Origin: Bacteroidales bacterium
GTDB taxonomy: Bacteria; Bacteroidota; Bacteroidia; Bacteroidales; Marinilabiliaceae
Length of the DNA: 38,436 bases
Direction of reading: 5' to 3'
Assembly (NCBI GenBank): GCA_017417385.1
Contig: JAFPZF010000079.1
Span: 1-38,436 of the forward strand
The position numbers and the translations under genes were made by a program. Every line of letters begins with the position of its first letter. Positions within the stretch are counted from its first letter, which is position 1. Positions 17,149 through 25,619 of this stretch are shown here, one piece after another. The notes beneath the pieces are model-generated. The model saw only the letters and a list, made by a program, of their open reading frames with translations, did no database searches and had not been told where the DNA came from.

Positions 17149-17841
17149 ATGGTAAAGACAAAACGCTTTCATCGTCATTTTGAGACTCGTGGGACGTCGT
17201 TCTACTGGGTGCTCTTTCTCTACATAGTGTTAGGCTGGTTTTTCCCGGTAGTAGGGTTGGTAGCCCTTGTCTGCATGGTGGGGCCGCTCGTGCTAGCAGT
17301 AAGGCGTGGGCGGTATTGGTGCGGGCATTTCTGTCCACGGGGCAACATGTACGACAGACTGCTATCACGTTATTCGCCACACAGGCCCATTCCGAAGTTT
17401 GTTCGCACACGAGGATTTAGGGTCTTCATGGTAGTGTTCATTTTCTCCATGTTCGGAGTGCAGTTGAGCTATGCGGAGAGCTGGTCGGATGTCGGTCGGG
17501 TGTTTTGGAGCGTCATAGTCGTGACGACAGTAGTAGGCGTCGTGCTCTCCTTCGTCTTTGCTCCGCGCACGTGGTGTAGCTTTTGTCCGATAGGAACGCT
17601 CTCTCGTTGGCTCACTCCGAGACGGGTGTCGCTACCGGCATCATTTCCGGCAGTACATGTGGCGGCTACTTGCCAGATGAAGTGCATGAGCTGTGCGCGA
17701 GTCTGTCCGATGCAGTTGACGCCATACGACTCGCGTGGTGCGGTTGAGGGCTTTCTCGATCCAGACTGCATCAAGTGTGGCAAGTGCACGCAGGCTTGTC
17801 CGCCCAAAATCATGAAACTAACAACGACAGATAAACAATAG
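17149..17841 (+). CDS. NapH/CcoG-like membrane 4Fe-4S protein
   Basis: 230 residues counted from ATG 17149, which sits behind the predicted promoter. Transmembrane segments lie at about 20-52, 90-110 and 118-138. The loops carry the polyferredoxin signatures CGHFCP (Cys58/62) and CSFCPIG (Cys143/146). The C-terminus carries two classical [4Fe-4S] motifs, Cys175-179-182-186-Pro and Cys207-210-213-217-Pro. NapH-type proteins move electrons between the quinone pool and soluble or periplasmic partners. No nap, nos or cco genes are nearby. A thioredoxin gene follows after 3 nt, so this protein might supply reducing power to thiol systems; that is inference. Confidence 0.82.
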   Translation: MVKTKRFHRHFETRGTSFYWVLFLYIVLGWFFPVVGLVALVCMVGPLVLAVRRGRYWCGHFCPRGNMYDRLLSRYSPHRPIPKFVRTRGFRVFMVVFIFSMFGVQLSYAESWSDVGRVFWSVIVVTTVVGVVLSFVFAPRTWCSFCPIGTLSRWLTPRRVSLPASFPAVHVAATCQMKCMSCARVCPMQLTPYDSRGAVEGFLDPDCIKCGKCTQACPPKIMKLTTTDKQ

Positions 17842-17844
17842 AGT

Positions 17845-18168
17845 ATGGAAAACATCAAAGATTACCTACAGTATCTCCGCGGTTACGATTACACGGGCCG
17901 TATCCCAGTCATCATCGACTTCTATGCTACGTGGTGTGGGCCATGTCAGTCCTTGTCGCCGTTGCTACATCGCCTTGCCGAGGAGTATGAAGGGCGAGTC
18001 AAGGTCCTCAAAGTCGATGTGGACAAGAATCAGGAGTTGGCTGCTGCGGCACGCGTCATGTCAATCCCGACGCTCTTTTTCGTCGACATGCAGGGAAACA
18101 TCGAGAGACATGTCGGCGCCATGCCCTATCAGCAGTTGGCGGATAATGCGCAACGGCTGCTAGAGTGA
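17845..18168 (+). CDS. trxA: Thioredoxin
   Basis: 107 residues, full thioredoxin length, with the active site WCGPC (Cys31, Cys34), the DFYATW strand before it and the cis-proline loop SIPTLFF. No signal peptide, so cytoplasmic. It reduces disulphides in target proteins. It starts 3 nt after the membrane ferredoxin gene, so the two are co-transcribed, and a strong terminator follows. The stop is TGA, showing that TGA is a normal stop codon here. The symbol is assigned by similarity; the genome may hold other thioredoxins. Confidence 0.93.
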   Translation: MENIKDYLQYLRGYDYTGRIPVIIDFYATWCGPCQSLSPLLHRLAEEYEGRVKVLKVDVDKNQELAAAARVMSIPTLFFVDMQGNIERHVGAMPYQQLADNAQRLLE

Positions 18169-18183
18169 ACATTTGAGCGGATG

Positions 18184-18210
18184 ACCCCGAGCCTGAGGCT
18201 TGGGGTTTTT
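18184..18210 (+). terminator. Strong terminator after the thioredoxin gene
   Basis: ACCCCGAGCC and GGCTTGGGGT pair around a TGA loop, followed by five T, 15 nt after the stop codon. Confidence 0.85.
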
Positions 18211-18275
18211 CATAGGCAGGACGTAGTGGATAAGAAGAAAGCCATTAAGAAATTGTTTCGTTTTTTTGCATTCTC

Positions 18276-18306
18276 TTTCGTTGCTTTACTTTTTTTCTTA
18301 TCTTTG
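18276..18306 (+). promoter_or_regulatory. Promoter of the second PL11 lyase gene
   Basis: TATCTTTG (18299-18306) is a perfect -7 box; TTTC (18276-18279) is a near-consensus -33 box at 19 nt. ATG 18339 follows 32 nt later in an A/T-rich leader. Confidence 0.55.
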
Positions 18307-18338
18307 AAATACTTATCAACGCATTTATAACGACAAAT

Positions 18339-21300
18339 ATGAATAGAATGCAAAGGGCTGTCGTAGCAGTCACATTAAGTCTCGGCATCTACGGTAGTGC
18401 CGCAGCACAGGATTTTGCCTACGAGAAGCTCGACAGGGGGCTCGTCGGAGTCAAGACTAGCAGTGGGGTCTTTCTCTCGTGGCGACTATTGGGGACGGAC
18501 GATGGTGCTGTCTCGTTTGACATTTATCGCGATGGCGAGCTCGTCAACACTGATGGACATTTGACAAGCAAGACAAACTATGTCGATGCGGCGGGAACGG
18601 CGACGTCGGTCTACACACTCAAGACGTTCAATGCGGAGGGCGAGGAGGTAGAGACAACGATGCTAGAAGAGTTGTGGGGCAGTCAGGCGAAGCGCATCAA
18701 GCTCGACGTGCCAGCGGCTGGGACACACCCGGAGACAGATTACCCGGGCTCCTATTGGTATCGTCCCAACGATGCCAGCGTGGGTGACGTTGATGGAGAC
18801 GGACAGTATGAGATCATCCTCAAATGGGATCCAAACGACTCGAAGGACAACAGCCAGTATCCGCCGGAAACGAAGTATAAGCCGATAGGAACTGTCAGTA
18901 GGGCATACACTGGCAATACCATCATCGACTGCTATACGCTGAGCGGAGAGAGGAAGTGGCGCATCAACCTCGGGCGCAACATTCGCTCGGGCGCTCACTA
19001 CACGCAGTTCCTCGTCTATGACCTTGACGGAGACGGCAAGGCAGAGGTGGCATGCAAGACGGCCCCTGGCTCAATAGACGGCTTGGGCAAATACGTCACT
19101 GAGGCGGCAACCGACGAGGAAATAAAGAATGCAGACAATACGAAGCTCTACATAACCAAGAACGGTAGCAAGACAGGGTTCATCGTCAGTGGGCCAGAGT
19201 ATTACACAGTCTTCAATGGCGAGACGGGTGCAGCGATGCACACTGTCAACTACCAGCCGGCGAGGAGCATAGCGAGTTTTGGTGATTCCTATGGAAACCG
19301 TTCCGAACGCTATCTGGCAGCGGTTGCATATCTAAAAGGAGTCAATGGGGAACTGCGCCCGTGTCTAATCAATAGTCGCGGCTATTATACACAGGCATAC
19401 GTCTGGGCGGCGCAGTTCGACGGTCATGAGATCAAGACAGTCTGGCTACACAAGTCGGAGTCTCTTGCCAATTCGTTCAAGGTCGTCGGGCCAGACGGCA
19501 CAGAGACAACATACGCTGGCAAGCCTTGCACGAGTGGCGTGACAAAGGCTGACACGTATCAGGGAAAGAACAATGCAGGAGCAGGAAACCTCTATGGAAA
19601 CGGCAACCACAACATGTCGGTAGCGGACGTTGATGGAGACGGATATGACGAGATATTGTGGGGCGCTGCGGCGCTTGACGACGACGGCAAGGTGCTCTAT
19701 TCGACCGGCTATGGTCATGGAGACGCTATGCACGTGGCAGATCTTGATCCGACTCGTCCGGGTCTTGAGGTCTTCGAGGTTCACGAGGAGAAATTCAATG
19801 CTACTCATGGTTGCTGGGACGTGCACGATGCGGCGACGGGAGAGATTCTCCTGAAGGGAGGTCCGGCAGATCAGGACAATGGCCGTGGAATAGCTGCTCA
19901 GCTTAGCGCATCTCACTATGGCGCATATTTCTATTCAGGCTCCGACAAGGTGACACGTAGTTGTGTCACAGGCGAGCAGATAACGACAAACACTGGCTCA
20001 ACGAACTTTCGTATCTACTGGGATGGCGATCCTCAAGAGGAGCTCCTCGACGGAGCGAATCGCAACTGGGAGCAGCAGAGCCAGCAGGTACAGATTAAGA
20101 AGTATTACGACTCGTCGAAGGCATATAGCACACTTGCAACACTCAACGGCATGACGTGCAACACGACGAAGAGTACTCCAACGTTTATGGGAGACATTCT
20201 TGGTGACTGGAGAGAGGAGATTGTCCTCCACGACAGTATAGCGCCAGACAACATGGAGCTCGTCATCTACACGACGACCATACCGTCAGACTACAGGGTG
20301 GTCACCCTTCCTCATGACCACACATACAGGATGGGCATGGTCTGGGAGCAGACGGCGTATAATCAGCCGCCACACATCGGCTACTATCTTCCGGACCGGC
20401 TTGGCGTACCTGCCGCTGCTATCGTGACTCGCCTGACTGCCGACCAGACAGTCGAGGTGGGTGACGCGATCGAGCCAGTCGTCGTCAAGCTAGTCGGAGG
20501 AGACGAGGCAGACGTCGTAGACCTGCCGGAAGGACTCGAGTATGAGTTCAAGGATGGTCTTGTCACGTTCAATGGGCGACTGTTGAAGTCGGGCAACTAT
20601 ACATTCAAGGTGAGGGTGAAGACGTCGACAGGATATGGACCTTTCGTCACGCTTAAGGTAACAGGAGTGACGCCGCAGGCTACACTCATAGCCGCATCTA
20701 ATTCGGGTAGTCTCAATCAGGATATCTTGTTTGGTGCCGAGCTGAAGCCGATTGTCATGACGCTTGACAAGGCTACAGACGTGACAGTCGATGGTCTTCC
20801 TGAGGGAGTCTCTGCTGTCGTTGCAGAAGGAGTCATGACCATCTCGGGGGCACCTGCAGCCCTCGGCACATACGAATACACGTTGACGCCGTCGCCAATT
20901 GAGGGGGCCGAGGCTGTCGTGTCAAAGGGCAAGATTACAGTCACCCTGCCGAAGACGACGCTCACCCTTGTCGCATCTTCAGGAGATCTTAGCCAGTACG
21001 TAATTGTCAACAAGGCAATTGCCACTATCACTCTGAACACGGCTAACGTTTCTGGCGTCACATCAGAGGGCCTCCCAGAAGGAGTTACAGTCGACTATGC
21101 AGATGGAAAGGTTACCATCTCGGGAGCACCTACTGCAGTTGGCAAGTATCCGTTCACGTTGACAACCGTCCCAGTCGAGGGATATGAGTCAACTTCGGTC
21201 GAGGGTGTCATTGAGGTGCTCAGTGGAGAGCTCGAGCTCATAGCTAAGTTCAGTTTCGAGGACAACCTCGTCAACGATGCTACGGGCGAGGCTGCCGAGG

Positions 21301-22175
21301 CAGCTGGCGAGTTGTCACCGACGTACGTGCCGGGCATTGTAGGCAATGCAATCAGTTTCAGCGGGGTACCGTCGACAGAACGAGTTTCTCAGACTCATTA
21401 TGACGCATTGAGTCTTGGCAAGAAGAGTTTCACTATTTCCTTCTGGATAAACTCGTCGATGGCTCAGACAGACAATGGTGCTTACATCTTCCATTCGGGC
21501 AGCACGACGAATAACAGCAGTACAGGAGCGACCGGCAAGTGGGTCGGCATCGAGTATAAGAAGACAAACTTCACATTTGCAGTTGACGACGACGTGACGA
21601 AGAGTCAGGTAGCGTATACGTCAACTTCAAAGATTTTCGATGGAGAGTGGCATAACATCGTCTGCGTTCGTGACGTCTCGGCGAAGAAGCTTTTGATGTA
21701 TGTCGATGGAGTGCTTGTCGTCTCGGCAACCGATAACACGGGCGACATATCGCAGACAGAGGAGACGACGATAGGCAACTGCACAGTCAACTACAACACG
21801 CCGTTGACGGGAACTATCGACGAGTTTGCAATCTATGAGAGTGCGATGAGTGCTGGATTGGTTGCTGCGAAGTATAATGAAGTCGTATCTCAGCAGGCGA
21901 CACGGATAGCAGAGATACATGAGACGGTGGGCGACTGGGTAGTGCTCAGGAGCAATGTTGTCAGGAGCAGTGCGACGCTCGCGTTTGACGGAGTCAGGAT
22001 GCCGGTCAGCGTGGCTGTGGTCGATGCGGGCGGCAGGACAGTAGCTGCGACGCGATTCGTCACGACGGGCGAAGACGAAGTGCAGGTAGACACAAAGACC
22101 TTGCAGCCAGGGATTTACATCTTGAAGGCGACGAGTCTTGAGGGCGTCAAGACCTGGAGAATAGTAAAGAAGTAG
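18339..22175 (+). CDS. Intact rhamnogalacturonan lyase (PL11) with LamG domain and T9SS sorting domain
   Basis: 1278 residues. A signal peptide ends near GSAAAQ. Residues of about 25-685 are the PL11 propeller, with calcium-binding blades DVDGDGQYEI, DLDGDGKAEV and DVDGDGYDEI, and the conserved GYGHGDAMH, DILGDWREE and YNQPPHIGYY stretches. Residues 685-960 are three putative-Ig-type repeats (LPEGLEYEF, LPEGVSAVV, LPEGVTVDY). Residues of about 964-1180 form a LamG/concanavalin-like domain (FSFEDNLVNDAT … IDEFAIYESAM) that may bind carbohydrate. The last 80 residues form a T9SS sorting domain ending TWRIVKK. It should cleave rhamnogalacturonan I outside the cell and is the uninterrupted paralog of the gene at 740-5329. 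It is monocistronic between two terminators. Confidence 0.92.
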   Translation: MNRMQRAVVAVTLSLGIYGSAAAQDFAYEKLDRGLVGVKTSSGVFLSWRLLGTDDGAVSFDIYRDGELVNTDGHLTSKTNYVDAAGTATSVYTLKTFNAEGEEVETTMLEELWGSQAKRIKLDVPAAGTHPETDYPGSYWYRPNDASVGDVDGDGQYEIILKWDPNDSKDNSQYPPETKYKPIGTVSRAYTGNTIIDCYTLSGERKWRINLGRNIRSGAHYTQFLVYDLDGDGKAEVACKTAPGSIDGLGKYVTEAATDEEIKNADNTKLYITKNGSKTGFIVSGPEYYTVFNGETGAAMHTVNYQPARSIASFGDSYGNRSERYLAAVAYLKGVNGELRPCLINSRGYYTQAYVWAAQFDGHEIKTVWLHKSESLANSFKVVGPDGTETTYAGKPCTSGVTKADTYQGKNNAGAGNLYGNGNHNMSVADVDGDGYDEILWGAAALDDDGKVLYSTGYGHGDAMHVADLDPTRPGLEVFEVHEEKFNATHGCWDVHDAATGEILLKGGPADQDNGRGIAAQLSASHYGAYFYSGSDKVTRSCVTGEQITTNTGSTNFRIYWDGDPQEELLDGANRNWEQQSQQVQIKKYYDSSKAYSTLATLNGMTCNTTKSTPTFMGDILGDWREEIVLHDSIAPDNMELVIYTTTIPSDYRVVTLPHDHTYRMGMVWEQTAYNQPPHIGYYLPDRLGVPAAAIVTRLTADQTVEVGDAIEPVVVKLVGGDEADVVDLPEGLEYEFKDGLVTFNGRLLKSGNYTFKVRVKTSTGYGPFVTLKVTGVTPQATLIAASNSGSLNQDILFGAELKPIVMTLDKATDVTVDGLPEGVSAVVAEGVMTISGAPAALGTYEYTLTPSPIEGAEAVVSKGKITVTLPKTTLTLVASSGDLSQYVIVNKAIATITLNTANVSGVTSEGLPEGVTVDYADGKVTISGAPTAVGKYPFTLTTVPVEGYESTSVEGVIEVLSGELELIAKFSFEDNLVNDATGEAAEAAGELSPTYVPGIVGNAISFSGVPSTERVSQTHYDALSLGKKSFTISFWINSSMAQTDNGAYIFHSGSTTNNSSTGATGKWVGIEYKKTNFTFAVDDDVTKSQVAYTSTSKIFDGEWHNIVCVRDVSAKKLLMYVDGVLVVSATDNTGDISQTEETTIGNCTVNYNTPLTGTIDEFAIYESAMSAGLVAAKYNEVVSQQATRIAEIHETVGDWVVLRSNVVRSSATLAFDGVRMPVSVAVVDAGGRTVAATRFVTTGEDEVQVDTKTLQPGIYILKATSLEGVKTWRIVKK

Positions 22176-22194
22176 AGGGAACATAGAACAGGAT

Positions 22195-22230
22195 AAAGGC
22201 GGGTGGTGCGGATGCGTGCCACCCGCCTTT
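22195..22230 (+). terminator. Terminator after the second PL11 gene
   Basis: AAAGGCGGGTGG and CCACCCGCCTTT form a perfect 12-bp stem around a 12-nt loop, 19 nt after the stop. The arms work in either direction. Confidence 0.85.
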
Positions 22231-22307
22231 CAGTTATGGGGAGAAGTGGGCTACATGTAACCATTTGAAAGTCTTTTGCGTATATCGGGGAACAAGAGGA
22301 CGAAGAG

Positions 22308-23207
22308 ATGAGTAACGCATACAGAGAAAAGAAGAAGGCGACGACGTATGCCGTGAAGACCAATTGCACGGTCGAGGAGTTCCTGTCGAAAGTTATGGCG
22401 GGAAAGAGTCGGACGTCGTTGCGTCAGATGCTGTCGTGGGGTGTAGTGCGAGTGAGCCAGAAGCCGGTGAAGCGGTTGGACGAGGTGATACTTGCGGGAC
22501 AGTCCGTCACGATATATCCGAAGCCGGAGCGTCAGTTCGAGATGCCGAAGAGCCTAAAAATCATATATGAGGACGACTGGCTGATAGTAGTAGATAAGGC
22601 GGCGGGGCTGCTGACCATAGCGACAGAGACAGAGAAGGAGCATACGGCGTATGCCTACCTGTCGGCATACCTAAAGTTTTACAAGAAGAGCGACAAGATA
22701 TTCATAGTCCACAGGATAGACAGGCAGACGTCTGGGCTGCTAGTATTTGCAAAGTCCGAGATGGTGCAGAGGGCGTTGAGGGAGAATTGGGACGATGCTG
22801 TAGTCAGCAGGAAGTACACAGCGGTAGCGGAAGGCCACTTTGTCAGGAAGCAGGGGACGATATCGACGTGGATAGACGAGGACGAGGATTCGCTAAAGAT
22901 GTACGTGACCCGTCCGGGAGTCGGGAAGAGAGCCGTCACGCATTATAGAGTCATAGATGAGACGTTCAACCTGTCGTTGCTGGAGCTAGAACTGGAGACA
23001 GGGAGGAAGAATCAGATAAGAGTCCACATGAAGTATGCGGGTCATATATTGGTAGGCGACAAGAAGTACGGGTCGAGGGTTGACGTACTCGGAAGGTTGT
23101 GCCTCCATGCGGGAGAGATCTCGTTTTATCATCCCATGACGGGAAGGTTAATGCGATTTGAGTCGAAAGTTCCGCCAGATTTTTTGAAGTTGTTTAGAAA
23201 AGATTAG
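22308..23207 (+). CDS. RluA-family 23S rRNA/tRNA pseudouridine synthase
   Basis: 299 residues, normal for RluA/RluD enzymes. Residues of about 12-75 look like an S4 RNA-binding domain (SLRQMLSWGVVRVSQKPVK). The catalytic core carries HRIDRQTSGLLVFAKS, where Asp138 is the expected nucleophile, and the closing motif ETGRKNQIRVHM. It isomerises uridine to pseudouridine in structural RNA; which site cannot be told from sequence alone. A weak TTTG/TTTTG pair upstream (22264-22278) may be its promoter. Confidence 0.9.
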   Translation: MSNAYREKKKATTYAVKTNCTVEEFLSKVMAGKSRTSLRQMLSWGVVRVSQKPVKRLDEVILAGQSVTIYPKPERQFEMPKSLKIIYEDDWLIVVDKAAGLLTIATETEKEHTAYAYLSAYLKFYKKSDKIFIVHRIDRQTSGLLVFAKSEMVQRALRENWDDAVVSRKYTAVAEGHFVRKQGTISTWIDEDEDSLKMYVTRPGVGKRAVTHYRVIDETFNLSLLELELETGRKNQIRVHMKYAGHILVGDKKYGSRVDVLGRLCLHAGEISFYHPMTGRLMRFESKVPPDFLKLFRKD

Positions 23208-23216
23208 TTATCTTTA
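23183..23216 (+). promoter_or_regulatory. Promoter of the GlsB/YeaQ gene, inside the end of the rluA-family gene
   Basis: TTTG (23183-23186) and TATCTTTA (23209-23216) are separated by 22 nt. The last base of the -7 box deviates from consensus. ATG 23243 follows. Confidence 0.45.
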
Positions 23217-23242
23217 CGGAGTAACTTTAAAACAGTTTAGTC

Positions 23243-23491
23243 ATGGATCCAGTAACTATTGTAGTATTAGTCCTACTCGGAGCGTTGGCCGGGTGGCTAG
23301 CAGGGCTTGTCATGAAGACGAGCGGGGGATTCCTAGTTAATCTGATAGTAGGTATCCTCGGTAGTGTGATAGGAGGTTGGCTTCTCGGGGGGCGACTCGG
23401 TGGCGGGATGCTCGGACAGTTTGCGACGGCGGTCATTGGAGCGATCATCTTGTTGTTCGTAGTCGGTCTATTCACGAAGAAGCGCCGATAG
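23243..23491 (+). CDS. GlsB/YeaQ/YmgE-family stress-response membrane protein
   Basis: 82 residues with three hydrophobic segments separated by Gly-rich turns (LLGALAGWLAGLVM, LIVGILGSVIGGWLLG, AVIGAIILLFVVGLF) and a basic C-terminus TKKRR. This is the standard length and pattern of the transglycosylase-associated protein family (an old name; no such activity is established). It sits in the inner membrane and is usually stress-induced. Confidence 0.92.
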   Translation: MDPVTIVVLVLLGALAGWLAGLVMKTSGGFLVNLIVGILGSVIGGWLLGGRLGGGMLGQFATAVIGAIILLFVVGLFTKKRR

Positions 23492-23510
23492 GGCCATTGG
23501 TCGAAGAATT

Positions 23511-23557
23511 AAGAGGGGGGGAGGAAGCATGGCGCTTTCTCCTCTTCTTTTTTTGTG
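23511..23557 (+). terminator. Terminator after the GlsB/YeaQ gene
   Basis: AAGAGG … GGAAGC pairs imperfectly with GCTTTCTCCTCTT, followed by seven T (23548-23554). Confidence 0.65.
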
Positions 23558-23651
23558 TCGGTGAGACGTCAGGACCATATCAAGTCTAATCCAGGTCTAA
23601 CCCAAGGCTTACTTTGGGGCGTGAAAGGACAGGGCGGGAGATGATGTTGGC

Positions 23652-23667
23652 GGGAGGGGCGGGCGGG
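23652..23667 (+). other. Tight putative G-quadruplex just upstream of the PpiC promoter
   Basis: GGGAGGGGCGGGCGGG has four G-tracts separated by single-base loops, the most stable quadruplex architecture. It ends 11 nt before the -33 box of the next promoter. Confidence 0.5.
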
Positions 23668-23678
23668 CGAGTAATTAT

Positions 23679-23709
23679 TTTGCCATAAGCGTTAAAATGC
23701 TTAATTTTG
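23679..23709 (+). promoter_or_regulatory. Promoter of the PpiC-esterase operon
   Basis: TTTG (23679-23682), 19 nt, TAATTTTG (23702-23709) is a perfect Bacteroidota promoter. It lies downstream of the alternative start ATG 23697 and so favours ATG 23751. Confidence 0.75.
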
Positions 23710-23750
23710 TTGTGATATATATATCGAACAAAGCCAACATCAAAAATATA

Positions 23751-25598
23751 ATGAGAATACGATTGTTCCTTGGGGCGTTGCTTTTCACGGTCGTTGCGAC
23801 AGGGGCGCCGATGGGAGATGTCAAGAAGGACGGGAAGCCAGTACTTCGCATAGGGAAGGAAGACGTGACGTACGGGGAGTTTCGTCACATGTATGATCAG
23901 AACAGCCAGACGGCGATAACGCCGATATCGGAGGAGGAGTATCTCGATCTCTTCCTGACGTATAAGCTCAAGGTCAAGGAGGCGAGGGAGCTCGGCATAG
24001 ACACGACGGAGGCGTACAGGGACGAGCGTAAGCAGTTCGTCGACGAGCTGCAGAACACATATCTCGTTGACACGACGGCTTTTGACATCGTCAAGAAGCG
24101 ACTGCAGTCGAGGATGAGCGAGGAGATACATGCGAAGCACATACTCGTCGGTGTACGCCCAAATGCGACGCCGGCGGACACCATGGCAGCCTACAAGAAG
24201 GCGGAGGCGGCGCTAAGGAGAGTGTCGTCAGGGGAGGACTTTGAGAAGGTCGCGAGGGAGGTCAGTGAGGACCCCAGTGCTAAGACCAATGGAGGCGACC
24301 TCGGCTTTTTCGGGGCGCTGATGATGGTGAGCCAGTTTGAGGACTACGCATATAACACGCAGAAGGGACTCACGCCGATATTCCGCACGCGTTTCGGGTA
24401 TCACTTCATGAAAGTCGAGGAGCGTAGGGCATGGGAAGGCGAGGTCTTGACGCGACATATCATGAAGAGATTTGGCAGGGGTGCGGCTCTCGATGAAGAG
24501 CAGGCGAAGCGCGCCATCGACAGCTTGTATACAGCACTGAGGAGCGGTAAGGACTTCGCGGAGGTAGCGAGGGAGAACTCTGACGACACGCAGTCCGCAC
24601 AGCGAGGAGGAGAACTGCCATGGATCAGGAGGCAGCAGATATTGCCGGAGTATGCAGACGCGGCATTCGCACTGAAGGTGAAGGGAGACTACAGCAAGCC
24701 AATCAGGACGAGAGTCGGGTGGCACATAGTCCAGCTGATCGACAAGCGCAACGTCTTGCCGGAGAAGGACATAGAGATGGTCCTTGGCCAGATGAAGAGG
24801 CAGAGCCCGATGTATAGGGACCTCGAGAAGTCGACGCGGATGAGCAAGCTCGCGAAGGAGTATAACTTCAGTTGGACTCAGCGGGACAGCGTCGTCAAGA
24901 TAATGCTCGAGGCGACGAAGGAACAGGACAGGGTGAAGCGGCTTTCGGCGCTGGCGGCAGTGGCGACGTACAATGGAGTCAGCATATCGGGCAAGGAGCT
25001 TGGCGAGAAGCATCTCAAGGCGTGGAATGCGCAGGAGCTGCCGGGCGACAACATGAACTCGATGAGGAACTCGATATTGGCCGAGTATGAGAAGACGCAG
25101 CTCGCGTCGAAGTATGAGGACTACAGGTATACCGAGAGGGAGTATTCCGAGGGGCTGCTCGTCTATGAGGTCAGCAGCAAGAACATCTGGAATGTCATGC
25201 CGGACTCGGTCGAGATAGCGAAGCAGTATAACAGCAACATTGCGAGGTACTCGACGGGTGGAACCTTTGAGGGGACGCTGTATTTCTGTGCCACGAAGAA
25301 GATTGCCGACAAGGTCCGGAAGGCGATAGCGAAGGGCAAGAAGGCAGAGGCAGAGAAGATGGCGTACAAAGTCGTAGCGCAGACGCTCTATCAGGGCGGC
25401 AACTATGACGACTTGATATGGCCTGTCGTCTCGGAGAACGAGTACGTAGTCAAGGACGGAGTGGTCAAGAATGGGACGCCGAAGACGATAGCGGAAAGCA
25501 GGTCGGCAATCATAGTAGACCTCCAGCAGAAGGCCGAGGCGGCGTATGCGAAGAAGCTGCGGGAGAAGTACAAGCCGCAGGTCAAAATCAAATTCTAA
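23751..25598 (+). CDS. SurA/PpiC-type periplasmic peptidyl-prolyl isomerase
   Basis: 615 residues from ATG 23751, which begins a signal peptide (MRIRLFLGALLFTVVATGA). An upstream ATG at 23697 lies before the -7 promoter box and is unlikely. An N-terminal SurA-like helical region (residues 25-120) is followed by two parvulin domains: about 127-228 (EIHAKHILVG … GGDLGFFG … FGYHFMKVEERR) and about 232-335 (EVLTRHIMKR … GGELPWI … VGWHIVQLIDKR). The rest is helical and unrecognised. SurA-type proteins chaperone outer-membrane proteins through the periplasm. The esterase gene follows after 21 nt and is probably co-transcribed. Confidence 0.9.
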   Translation: MRIRLFLGALLFTVVATGAPMGDVKKDGKPVLRIGKEDVTYGEFRHMYDQNSQTAITPISEEEYLDLFLTYKLKVKEARELGIDTTEAYRDERKQFVDELQNTYLVDTTAFDIVKKRLQSRMSEEIHAKHILVGVRPNATPADTMAAYKKAEAALRRVSSGEDFEKVAREVSEDPSAKTNGGDLGFFGALMMVSQFEDYAYNTQKGLTPIFRTRFGYHFMKVEERRAWEGEVLTRHIMKRFGRGAALDEEQAKRAIDSLYTALRSGKDFAEVARENSDDTQSAQRGGELPWIRRQQILPEYADAAFALKVKGDYSKPIRTRVGWHIVQLIDKRNVLPEKDIEMVLGQMKRQSPMYRDLEKSTRMSKLAKEYNFSWTQRDSVVKIMLEATKEQDRVKRLSALAAVATYNGVSISGKELGEKHLKAWNAQELPGDNMNSMRNSILAEYEKTQLASKYEDYRYTEREYSEGLLVYEVSSKNIWNVMPDSVEIAKQYNSNIARYSTGGTFEGTLYFCATKKIADKVRKAIAKGKKAEAEKMAYKVVAQTLYQGGNYDDLIWPVVSENEYVVKDGVVKNGTPKTIAESRSAIIVDLQQKAEAAYAKKLREKYKPQVKIKF

Positions 25599-25619
25599 CA
25601 ACAAAAAACCTCTTTCCAG

